From the NCBI RefSeq assembly GCF_023333585.1, contig NZ_JAIQZN010000038.1, forward strand, positions 18,137-67,577: a DNA stretch of 49,441 nucleotides, in the 5' to 3' direction. The number at the start of each line of letters is the position of its first letter. Positions within the stretch are counted from its first letter, which is position 1. The notes under the pieces were generated by a model. It was not told the origin of the DNA. It was given only the letters and a program-made list of their open reading frames with translations, and did no database searches. This DNA is from Argonema antarcticum A004/B2. GTDB lineage: Bacteria; Cyanobacteriota; Cyanobacteriia; Cyanobacteriales; Aerosakkonemataceae. A program made the position numbers and the translations under genes. Below are positions 9,096 to 16,543 of the stretch, one piece after another.

Positions 9096-10889
9096 CTAAA
9101 TCGTCACAGTAACATCGGTCTGAGTATTTGCCATCGCACCGGAATAAACCAGACCCCGCTGCATATCCAGGGTGAGAATTGCCCCATCGCGAATGGTCTG
9201 AGTGGCATTCTTGACACCGACAATTACCGGCACGCCCAAACGCAAGCCTATAATGGCCGCATGAGAAGTTAAACTCTCCTCCTCAGTAATCACGCCAGCT
9301 GCCTTGCGAATTGCATCTAGAAACTCGGCACTGGTGCGGGGTGCCACTAAAATTTCGCCATGATTGAAATTGCTGATATCCACAGCATTATGAGCCACCC
9401 GCGCCCGACCGCTGACGGAACCCGATCCTAAGCCGGTTCCCTTGCCCAGCACAGCGGTTACCACCTCAACTTTAATCAAATCCGTGGAGCCTGCGACCCC
9501 TTGGAGAGTACCGGCAGTCATTACTACCAAATCTCCCTGAGAAAGCAGGCCCCTTTCTTGGGCAACGTTAAGGGCGGCTTGAAAGGTTTGACTGGTTGAA
9601 GCTAACTCCAACATCAACAGAGGTTTGACGCCCCATACCATTTGGAGTTGCCGCGCCACATCAACGTGGGGAGTAACGGCGAGGATAGGTGTTTTGGGTC
9701 GGAATTTAGATACATTCCGAGCAGTAGCACCCGTTTTTGTCAAGCTCATAATTGCAGCAGCTCCCAGTTGCTCGGAAATTTGGCTGACTGCTTGACTGAT
9801 GGCGTTGGGTATTGAGCGACCGTTGTTTGTGACTGTCTGAGTAGTTATTTGTCGCGCCTGTTCTTGCTCAATTCTGATGGCAATGCGAGCCATTGTGGCT
9901 ACTGCTTCTACTGGGTATTTGCCGACGGCTGTTTCGTTGGAGAGCATGACGGCATCTGTTCCGTCGAGAATGGCATTGGCTACATCAGAAATCTCGGCAC
10001 GGGTGGGTCGGGGGTTGCTAGCCATGCTATCGAGCATCTGGGTAGCGGTAATGATGGGAATTCCCAGATGGTTGGCTAAGACAATCAGGCGCTTTTGCAG
10101 GATGGGTACGTCTTCGGCGGGTAGTTCGACGCCTAAGTCGCCTCTGGCTATCATGACGCCATCGCATAAGGCCAGAATGGCTTCCATTTGCTCGATCGCT
10201 TCGTGCTTTTCTATTTTGGCAATCACCGGCACTCGTTTACCGGCACTGGAAATAAGTTCTTTTATTTCCAGTACGTCTTGGGGATTGCGGACAAACGAGA
10301 GCGCTACCCAGTCTACGCCTTGGTCTAGACCAAATACGAGGTCTTTACGGTCTTTGTCGGTTAATGCTCTGATCGATAGGTAAACTCCTGGGAAGTTGAC
10401 GCCTTTGCTGTTGGAGAGCGTTCCGCCTACAACGATGCGACAGTGCAATTCTTCGGTGGTGCGGTCTACTTTCTCTACAACCATTTCGACTCTACCATCG
10501 TCGAGAAGAATGGTTGCCCCCGCTGGAACTTCGGCTGCTAGACGATCGTAGGTGACGGAGCTGATTTCCTGAGTACCTTTGATTTGGCGGTTGGTCAAAA
10601 TAAAGGGATCGCCTTTTTTAACCTCAATGGAACCAGTTTCAAATTGCCCCAGTCTAATTTTCGGGCCTTGCAAATCTTGCAGTATGCCCACCGGCTGATT
10701 CAGCTCGAAGGAAGTCTGCCTGATTAGGCGGATATTCCGCTGGTGTTGGTCATGTGTTCCGTGAGAAAAGTTCAGCCGCAAGGTGGTAGCACCAGCTTCA
10801 ATCAAAGCCTTCAGGACTTCTGGGCTGCTACAGGCTGGGCCAATGGTGGCGACTATTTTGGTTCGACGCAGGGAATTTCGCAGTTGCAT
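9096..10889 (-). CDS. pyk: Pyruvate kinase with C-terminal PEP-utiliser (mobile) domain
   Basis: A 597-aa pyruvate kinase, converting phosphoenolpyruvate and ADP to pyruvate and ATP at the end of glycolysis. Visible motifs are RLNFSHG (38-44), catalytic Lys K225 in VIAKIEKHE, the metal/phosphate loop ARGDLGVELP (248-257) and ITATQMLDSM (280-289). The allosteric C-domain is followed by an extra mobile phosphohistidine-type domain (about 485-590, TSHAAIIGLRLGVPVIVG), as in the longer cyanobacterial and Bacillus-type enzymes. The ATG at 10889 gives the expected N-terminus LRRTKIVATIGPA. It is transcribed alone and divergently from crtR. Confidence 0.97.
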   Translation of the reverse strand: MQLRNSLRRTKIVATIGPACSSPEVLKALIEAGATTLRLNFSHGTHDQHQRNIRLIRQTSFELNQPVGILQDLQGPKIRLGQFETGSIEVKKGDPFILTNRQIKGTQEISSVTYDRLAAEVPAGATILLDDGRVEMVVEKVDRTTEELHCRIVVGGTLSNSKGVNFPGVYLSIRALTDKDRKDLVFGLDQGVDWVALSFVRNPQDVLEIKELISSAGKRVPVIAKIEKHEAIEQMEAILALCDGVMIARGDLGVELPAEDVPILQKRLIVLANHLGIPIITATQMLDSMASNPRPTRAEISDVANAILDGTDAVMLSNETAVGKYPVEAVATMARIAIRIEQEQARQITTQTVTNNGRSIPNAISQAVSQISEQLGAAAIMSLTKTGATARNVSKFRPKTPILAVTPHVDVARQLQMVWGVKPLLMLELASTSQTFQAALNVAQERGLLSQGDLVVMTAGTLQGVAGSTDLIKVEVVTAVLGKGTGLGSGSVSGRARVAHNAVDISNFNHGEILVAPRTSAEFLDAIRKAAGVITEEESLTSHAAIIGLRLGVPVIVGVKNATQTIRDGAILTLDMQRGLVYSGAMANTQTDVTVTI

Positions 10890-11221
10890 GGATAATTTGG
10901 GGGCTAGGGCTAGGGGCTAGGGGAATTTTAGATTTTAGATTTTAGATTTTATTTCAATTTAAAATCTGAAATCTCAAATCTGAAATCTGAAATAAAATGG
11001 CTAGGGGCTAGGGGCTAGGGGCTAGAGTTGAGAAAAAGGGCTAAGGAAGAATATACACTAGCCTCTTTGCCCCCTCCCCTAACCCCTTTTCCCTCTTGTG
11101 CCTTTTTTCTTTTGAATGAGTGACTTTTGACTTTTCCTAGCAAGTAACTAAACAAAACTTTATTGTTACAGTGTCCGTATCGTATACTACGCGATGGATG
11201 TTAACAGGAGTAAAGATACTG
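10890..11221. other. Divergent pyk/crtR intergenic region with short repeats
   Basis: Contains tandem ggggcta units (about 10901-10921 and 10998-11026) and attttag units (about 10927-10950) with inverted-sense aatctgaa units (about 10963-10990), so the stretch could fold. The promoters of both genes must lie here or nearby. No additional gene is evident. Confidence 0.65.
11206..11210 (+). promoter_or_regulatory. Ribosome binding site that supports the crtR start at 11222
   Basis: AGGAG lies 11 nt upstream of the ATG at 11222. The alternative upstream starts (GTG 11171, ATG 11198) have no comparable site, so 11222 is preferred. Confidence 0.55.
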
Positions 11222-12130
11222 ATGTCGGAGGCACAGAGGCCGCTGACAGTACCTAAAGAGTTATTGGGTCCTCCCGGCGATTTTAATCCTACGCTACTTA
11301 TGTTTGTAGCCGCTGTTATTATGGTCATACTTTCGACCTGCGGTTACTGGCTTTGGAATTGGCCAGATCCCTGCTGCTTTTTGACTAATGTCATTGCTTT
11401 GCACATGGCAGGGACGGTGATTCACGATGCTTCTCATAATGCGGCTCATCGCGATCGCGTCGCTAATGCTATTTTGGGACACGGTAGTGCGCTGATGTTG
11501 GGCTTCGCCTTTCCCGTGTTTACGCGAGTTCATATGCAGCACCACGCCCATGTCAACGATCCGGATAATGACCCGGATCATTTTGTTTCGACTGGTGGGC
11601 CACTCTGGCTGATTGCCGCCCGGTTTTTCTATCACGAGGTGTTTTTCTTCAAGCGGCGTTTGTGGCGAAAGTATGAGCTGCTGGAATGGTTTTTGAGCCG
11701 GTTATTTGTAGCTACGATTGTCTATATTGCCTGTCAATATGGCTTTTTGGGCTATATTCTCAATTTTTGGTTTTCACCGGCATTGGTGGTGGGGCTAGCA
11801 TTGGGGTTGTTTTTTGATTATTTGCCGCACCGACCATTTCAGGAGCGCGATCGCTGGAAAAATGCCCGCGTCTATCCCAGTCCTATTCTCAATGTGCTGA
11901 TTCTCGGACAAAATTATCATTTAATTCATCATTTGTGGCCTTCGATTCCCTGGTATAACTATCAGCCAGCTTATCGTGCCACTCAGCCGCTTTTAGATGA
12001 GAAAGGTTGCCACCAATCTCTGGGTCTTCTGGAAGGAAAAGATTTTTGGAGTTTTGTTTATGACATTTTTCTAGGCATTCGCTTTCACGGTTCCAAAGCG
12101 TCTAAAAAACGCTTGGAAGAAACATCTTAG
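11222..12130 (+). CDS. crtR: Beta-carotene hydroxylase, membrane di-iron (fatty-acid-desaturase superfamily)
   Basis: A 302-aa integral membrane di-iron oxygenase resembling cyanobacterial CrtR, which hydroxylates beta-rings (beta-carotene to zeaxanthin; also in myxoxanthophyll synthesis). The three His boxes are visible: HDASHNAAH (starting about 68), HMQHHAH (about 104) and NYHLIHHLWPSIPWY (about 250). Several hydrophobic segments flank them and HVNDPDNDPDHFVSTGGP is typical of the family. The frame is open from a GTG at 11171, but the Met at 11222 has a Shine-Dalgarno and fits the usual N-terminus (MSEAQRPLTVPKE). It is a single gene, divergent from pyk. Confidence 0.9.
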   Translation: MSEAQRPLTVPKELLGPPGDFNPTLLMFVAAVIMVILSTCGYWLWNWPDPCCFLTNVIALHMAGTVIHDASHNAAHRDRVANAILGHGSALMLGFAFPVFTRVHMQHHAHVNDPDNDPDHFVSTGGPLWLIAARFFYHEVFFFKRRLWRKYELLEWFLSRLFVATIVYIACQYGFLGYILNFWFSPALVVGLALGLFFDYLPHRPFQERDRWKNARVYPSPILNVLILGQNYHLIHHLWPSIPWYNYQPAYRATQPLLDEKGCHQSLGLLEGKDFWSFVYDIFLGIRFHGSKASKKRLEETS

Positions 12131-12234
12131 TCAAGGGTAGAATGGGAGAAACTATCGCAAGAGCGATCGCGCTATACCTTATAAAAAAGTGCGATCGCTT
12201 TTGACATTCAAAAAACCAACTTTTGTGTTAGCCA

Positions 12235-12346
12235 TATAGCAAAGTGCTTCGGCTTTAGTGCTGAGTGCTTCGGCTTTAGTAAAAACACAGTCCCAGCATT
12301 GCTTTGCGCGTTTAATACTGTCCTAATCGCCTTGGCGACTGCCATA
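12235..12346 (+). repeat. Dispersed repeat, copy 2 (tatagcaaagtgctt family)
   Basis: Same order of blocks as the copy at 8849-8951: tatagcaaagtgctt, tttagtgctgagt, taaaaacacagt, gtttaatactgtccta, then a closing tgccata. It has one internal duplication of the gcttcggctttagt block and lies just downstream of the aspartic-protease pair. Confidence 0.88.
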
Positions 12347-12347
12347 A

Positions 12348-12788
12348 CTAAATTCTTAGATAACTAGCTGTCGGACTCAAAGGCAAAAGAATAAGTCTTT
12401 GATTTTGCAAATCCAGTTCAATACCTAACGCCTCCAAGGGAATTACTCCCAGCAATGGAGATGAGCCTCCCGGCAATTCTAAACATTCAAACGTTCCTTC
12501 TCGTCCCATTAAAGAAATTTTGGCATCTTCAAAAATGCGTGCCTGACCTATGCCAGTTGCCGTCTCTACAGGCACTTCTTTGAGAAGTTTTAAGCCAAGT
12601 TGAGCAATAACATCCTGTGGCAGACACAAAGTGGTAGCGCCAGTGTCTACCAGCACATTTTTCAAAGTGATTAAACGCACTTCGTCTGGCGCGATAAAAC
12701 CGCGTTCAGCTAGAACTTGGTCAGCATGATTTGCGATCGATAACGTTGTAGTAATTTTTCCCATTGAGTCCTTGATAGTTAATTCCAC
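12348..12788 (-). CDS. Retropepsin-like (clan AA) aspartic protease, copy A
   Basis: A 146-aa protein with VLVDTGATTLCLPQDVIAQL, the DTGA active-site loop of retropepsin-like proteases. Such proteins act as dimers, each supplying one Asp. The second hydrophobic-hydrophobic-G element appears as PLLGVIPLEALG. No signal peptide or membrane helix is present, so it is likely cytoplasmic. It follows copy B after a 22-bp spacer on the same strand and is a recent tandem duplicate: 11 differences, all in the first half, with residues 74-146 identical. The substrate is unknown. Confidence 0.85.
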   Translation of the reverse strand: MELTIKDSMGKITTTLSIANHADQVLAERGFIAPDEVRLITLKNVLVDTGATTLCLPQDVIAQLGLKLLKEVPVETATGIGQARIFEDAKISLMGREGTFECLELPGGSSPLLGVIPLEALGIELDLQNQRLILLPLSPTASYLRI

Positions 12789-12810
12789 GATCGTATCCCT
12801 CCTGCCATAA

Positions 12811-13251
12811 TTAAATTCTCAGATAACTAGCTGTAGGACTCAAAGGCAAAAGAATAAGTCTTTGATTTTGCAAATCCAGTTCAATACCTAATGCCTCCAA
12901 GGGAATTACTCCCAGCAATGGAGATGAGCCTCCCGGCAATTCTAAACATTCAAACGTTCCTTCTCGTCCCATTAAAGAAATTTTGGCATCTTCAAAAATG
13001 CGTGCCTGACCTATTCCAGTTGCCGTCTCTACAGACACTTCTTTGAGAAGTTTTAAGCCAAGTTGGGCAATAACATTCTGTGGCAAACACAAAGTGGTAG
13101 CGCCAGTATCCACTAGCACATTTTCCAAAGTTATTGAACGCACTTCGTCTGGCGCGATAAAACCGCGTTCAGCCAAACCTTGATCCAACCGATTCGTGAC
13201 CGCTAGCGTTGTAGTAATTTTTCCCATTGAGTCCTTGATAGTTAACTGCAT
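12811..13251 (-). CDS. Retropepsin-like (clan AA) aspartic protease, copy B
   Basis: A 146-aa paralogue of the downstream copy A, with the same DTGA loop (48-51, VLVDTGATTLCLPQNV) and identical C-terminal half. It is the promoter-proximal copy of the pair. The differing residues cluster in positions 2-43, plus D/N at 59 and P/S at 73. Small single-domain proteins of this kind are common in cyanobacteria but functionally uncharacterised. A hetero-dimer of A and B is possible. Confidence 0.85.
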   Translation of the reverse strand: MQLTIKDSMGKITTTLAVTNRLDQGLAERGFIAPDEVRSITLENVLVDTGATTLCLPQNVIAQLGLKLLKEVSVETATGIGQARIFEDAKISLMGREGTFECLELPGGSSPLLGVIPLEALGIELDLQNQRLILLPLSPTASYLRI

Positions 13252-13285
13252 AATGATATTACTCCAGGGATTAATCTAGTCTAAC

Positions 13286-13342
13286 AGACCTGTTGTATCT
13301 TGGGCGCTATCTTAAAGAGCGCTGAAGCGCAACAACATACCT
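13286..13342. repeat. Hairpin-forming dispersed element, copy 1
   Basis: Contains gcgctgaagcgcaacaacat followed by acct, with an inverted partner acctgttgt at the other end. The same element in opposite orientation lies between the PKS and the methyltransferase (37909-37962). Confidence 0.75.
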
Positions 13343-13350
13343 AATAATTA

Positions 13351-14415
13351 TTATTGGCGCTCGTTAGGAGATGATATTAATGGTGCGATCGCCACAATTT
13401 TTTCAGTTTCATCTATATTTATTTCAGCCAAGCCAAACTGCTGAATTACCCAAGCATTTGTCGTTAAATGGGTGCTAATTTCAGCCACGCGATACTGACT
13501 TTGTGACGACGCTAAAGCAGATGGTAACAACAATTGATCGGCAAGATGAACATCAACGGGCGCTAGTTTTTCATGGAAATCCAGTAACTCCTCACAAGCC
13601 ATTTCAGCTACTTTTTCAGCAGGCAAATTCTGACGACCCAAGGCACTAAAGCCAGCTAAACTATTTTTGTATTCAGATGTGAGAAAAATACCCGCTCCTG
13701 GTGCAATACCCCGCTCCCGCAGGGGTTTAATATTAACTTGGAGGTTAGCGTCGCGCAAAATATTCTCAGCTCGATGAGCCATTCTGTCGGGAATGTGGGA
13801 GGGAAGTTCCGTCACCACCGCGACACCCCGCACCTGTCGCAAAGCGCCGCGATCGAGCAGATTAATCCCCGCCAAGGTATTACCCCCAGTTACCCGCAAT
13901 ACCACCTCTCCGCCACCTTGGGGATACCAACCCCAAGCATTCAGTCTTACGGAAGCTTGCACGCCCATCCGACTTGCGATCGGCAAGTAGACTTCCTGAA
14001 TATAAGTCACTGGAGGGCTAAAAGGGACGTGAGTTCCCCCTCGCAGCGTTACCTGAGAGTCATCAGCAGCTAGCGCTAAGGGTAATAAGATGGTTTGCAA
14101 AACGAGGGTAAGAGCGCCAGCAGAACCGCCTTGCCGCGCCTCCGAGACATCGAAAGTATAGTGTCCCGCCTGCACTTGGCTACCAGGTACAAATTCCAGC
14201 ATCATCGATCGCAGTGCATCACCGCGCACTTGGGCTTGACAAATTGCCGCCGCTGCCCTTACAGCAGTCAGATGTTGAGCCGCAAGTCCGGGTTTTTTGC
14301 GTCCCGCCCGAATGTTTTCGATGCGGATCGTCTCACCAGTAATAGCAGCCAGACTCAGTGAGGTGCGAAGTACCTGTCCGCCACCTTCTCCATAAGAACC
14401 ATCAATGTGAATCAT
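13351..14415 (-). CDS. rtcA: RNA 3'-terminal phosphate cyclase
   Basis: A 354-aa RtcA, which uses ATP to convert an RNA 3'-phosphate to a 2',3'-cyclic phosphate through a covalent His-AMP. It starts with the family signature HIDGSYGEGGGQVLRTSLS and IRAGRKKPGL, and the nucleophilic His is in VHLADQLLLP (H290 from the ATG). The length matches the bacterial enzymes. The frame extends two codons upstream to a TTG, but the ATG at 14415 is preferred. No rtcB ligase or rtcR regulator gene is adjacent; its upstream neighbour on the same strand is the FAD oxidase gene, separated by a hairpin repeat. Confidence 0.95.
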   Translation of the reverse strand: MIHIDGSYGEGGGQVLRTSLSLAAITGETIRIENIRAGRKKPGLAAQHLTAVRAAAAICQAQVRGDALRSMMLEFVPGSQVQAGHYTFDVSEARQGGSAGALTLVLQTILLPLALAADDSQVTLRGGTHVPFSPPVTYIQEVYLPIASRMGVQASVRLNAWGWYPQGGGEVVLRVTGGNTLAGINLLDRGALRQVRGVAVVTELPSHIPDRMAHRAENILRDANLQVNIKPLRERGIAPGAGIFLTSEYKNSLAGFSALGRQNLPAEKVAEMACEELLDFHEKLAPVDVHLADQLLLPSALASSQSQYRVAEISTHLTTNAWVIQQFGLAEINIDETEKIVAIAPLISSPNERQ

Positions 14416-14485
14416 AGTCAATTTTAGATTTTAGATTTTAGATTTTAGATTGGTAAGTAGGTGAGCCTAAATAAACTCAACACCC

Positions 14486-14518
14486 AGAAACCCGGTTTCT
14501 CGAAGAAACCGGGTTTCT
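14486..14518. repeat. 33-bp perfect palindrome (agaaacccggtttct x2), copy 1
   Basis: Two 15-bp arms, agaaacccggtttct and agaaaccgggtttct, flank a 3-nt loop. Each arm is itself nearly self-complementary. It lies downstream of the FAD-oxidase stop and could act as a terminator, but the same sequence at 47245-47277 and a half copy at 46767-46781 show it is a dispersed repeat. Confidence 0.9.
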
Positions 14519-14670
14519 AATGGCGCGGCAGTTTTACGTTTAATTATGCCCACTTACTTATCTTAGTTGAAGCTAGGAGTTTGTATTAGTGTTGATCGGA
14601 AGTATGGAATCAATGACAAACTTAAGATTCTTCAAGATTTCTTTTAAATCTAAAATCTAAAATTGTTCGC

Positions 14671-16026
14671 TTATTGCTCCAAACGTACTCGCATTTTACC
14701 TGGATTGAGCAGCCCATAAGGGTCAACCATTTCCTTAAATTTTAGCTGTTCGATATCAACTTTCTTTCTACCTCCCAATTCCAAAATATAAACGTGGGGA
14801 TTGGCAATAAAGACGCCCTGTTCTTCGTGATAGCGAATAATTTCGTTGAGGCGTTCTTCAGTGGTGTAGCGAACGAGTTGCAAAGCGCCAGGAATTGCTG
14901 TACCGCCTACTCGGAAAAATTCCAGGTGCATCATTACTTCGTCGCCGAAGCGATCGTACATATGCTCAACTAGCTTAAGGCTTGTATCTGCGGGGAATAT
15001 ACTTTGCAGGTAAGTTATGGACGGATCGACATTGCGAGCGTGTAAAGTGGTATGGTTCCAGGTAAATTCGGCCAGATGGAAACCTTTACCGGAGTCCTGT
15101 GCCAGTTTTTGATAAGTAATTGTGCCGCCGAATTCCTTTACCATATCTTGCAATGGTTCTAGGCAGGTTTCTGCCACCATCAGCAGTGCAGCGTGAGTGC
15201 CGTCGGGAATGTATGGGCGCAAAGCGTTAAGATAGCTGGGAATAGGCCACGCTGTAATGCAAATAAGTTTTTTGATCGTTCCATCTGCATTCGCTAGGGC
15301 TTGTCCAAATCTGGCAGCTGCCATGAAACTTTCAAAAATAACGATCGCTTCTGCCCAAGGATAAGCTGGCCCCAAGGGAATCTCTAACTCAGTGATGATG
15401 CCGTTGATGCCCCAGGCATGATTTACTTTCTGAACGTCGTCTCCTCGTAAGTCGATCGCACGTGGAGTGTCTTCGAGGGTGACTACTCGTAGGGCGAGGA
15501 GATTGCCGCGATCGGCCAACAGTCCATAGGTAATAGAACCTATGCCGCCGCTACCACCGGCAATAAAACCCCCGATCGTTGCAGTCCGATACGTCGAAGG
15601 TCCCATCCGCATTTCCCAGCCGATTTCTTTGGCTTTTTTATCCAGTTGTGCCAGCTTGACACCAGCTTCTACCCGCGCTACCCCCGGTTTCACCCAGCAG
15701 ATATTCTGCATTCGAGTCATATCCAAGATGACGCCGCCTTGTAGCGGTACGCATTGCCCGTAGTTGCCAGTACCAGCGCCCCGCACTGTCAGGGGCACCT
15801 TATATTTTACGCAGGCGGCAGCTACCCGCAACACTTCTGCTTCGTTGGCTGGACGGACAACCAGATCGCCCGTCTTTCCGGCTAGCTGGGCTTGTAAAAT
15901 TGGACTAAAAGTATGGTAATCCTGAGATAGTTTAGCTACTTGAGTCGGATCGGTAATAATTTCCAATCCTTCCAGCGCAGCGGTTAGGGCATCCCAGTCG
16001 CTAGGTTTCATTGGCGTTGCTGTCAT
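14671..16026 (-). CDS. FAD-binding oxidase, GlcD / FAD_binding_4 family
   Basis: A 451-aa flavoprotein of the vanillyl-alcohol-oxidase/PCMH fold. The FAD-binding half shows VVRPANEAEVLRVAAAC, VRGAGTGNYGQCVPL and the GGFIAGGSGGIGS loop. The C-terminal half has PHVYILE and ends MVDPYGLLNPGKMR, the usual GlcD/D-lactate-dehydrogenase-like end. Members oxidise 2-hydroxy acids or related substrates. No partner subunits (glcE/glcF) are next to it, so the substrate cannot be assigned. The ATG at 16026 gives the normal N-terminus. Confidence 0.85.
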   Translation of the reverse strand: MTATPMKPSDWDALTAALEGLEIITDPTQVAKLSQDYHTFSPILQAQLAGKTGDLVVRPANEAEVLRVAAACVKYKVPLTVRGAGTGNYGQCVPLQGGVILDMTRMQNICWVKPGVARVEAGVKLAQLDKKAKEIGWEMRMGPSTYRTATIGGFIAGGSGGIGSITYGLLADRGNLLALRVVTLEDTPRAIDLRGDDVQKVNHAWGINGIITELEIPLGPAYPWAEAIVIFESFMAAARFGQALANADGTIKKLICITAWPIPSYLNALRPYIPDGTHAALLMVAETCLEPLQDMVKEFGGTITYQKLAQDSGKGFHLAEFTWNHTTLHARNVDPSITYLQSIFPADTSLKLVEHMYDRFGDEVMMHLEFFRVGGTAIPGALQLVRYTTEERLNEIIRYHEEQGVFIANPHVYILELGGRKKVDIEQLKFKEMVDPYGLLNPGKMRVRLEQ

Positions 16027-16543
16027 GTTTGGGTGCTAGTAATTATACGGTCAACAATATCAAACGCTTTGCCTTTAGCTATATGGGAGTTTTTTGTACG
16101 TAGGTTAACAGAAGTTAAATATTATACTTCGCTTTTTTTCATCTACGTGCATTCTATCAAGCCAAAAAGGCAATCCAAATGGCTTGGGTCAACCCTTACT
16201 CCCTTCCCGCCAGATTATCTCCCACTCTCCCACTCTCCCACTCTCCCACTCTCCCACTCTCCCACTCTCCCACTCTCCCACTCTCCCACTCTCCCATTCA
16301 TTCTTTCAGCGGGGAAGGAGTAGGCAGATCGCACCCTAGCTCCTATAGCAAACATTTGTTTCTTTATAGAGATTTTAACAAAATCTTAAGTATATTAAAT
16401 ATAATTTAAAGATTTTAGCGGAAAAAATGTAAACTTGTATACATAAAGGAAAAATTTAAATCTTAGTCGATCGCAACCTGGTTTTTTAACAAATACTTCA
16501 GAAGGGAGCATCACAGACCGCTCAAATTAGAAGGTTTATTAGG
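16027..16543. other. Divergent intergenic region upstream of the phytochrome-like gene
   Basis: About 520 bp with no gene. An 8-bp ctcccact tandem array occupies 16219-16296. The following ~240 bp is AT-rich and probably holds the promoter of the photoreceptor gene (a tatacat at about 16437 is a possible -10), but this is not firm. Confidence 0.6.
16219..16296. repeat. 8-bp tandem repeat (ctcccact)
   Basis: Nearly ten units of ctcccact. This is the complementary sense of the gggagtgg-type repeat that is in frame within the hybrid kinase (7469-7538) and, degenerate, at the 5' end of rlmN. Confidence 0.95.

Noticed and set aside
11171-11221. GTG start for crtR
   Set aside because: It gives 17 residues beyond the usual CrtR N-terminus and lacks a ribosome site; the ATG at 11222 has both.
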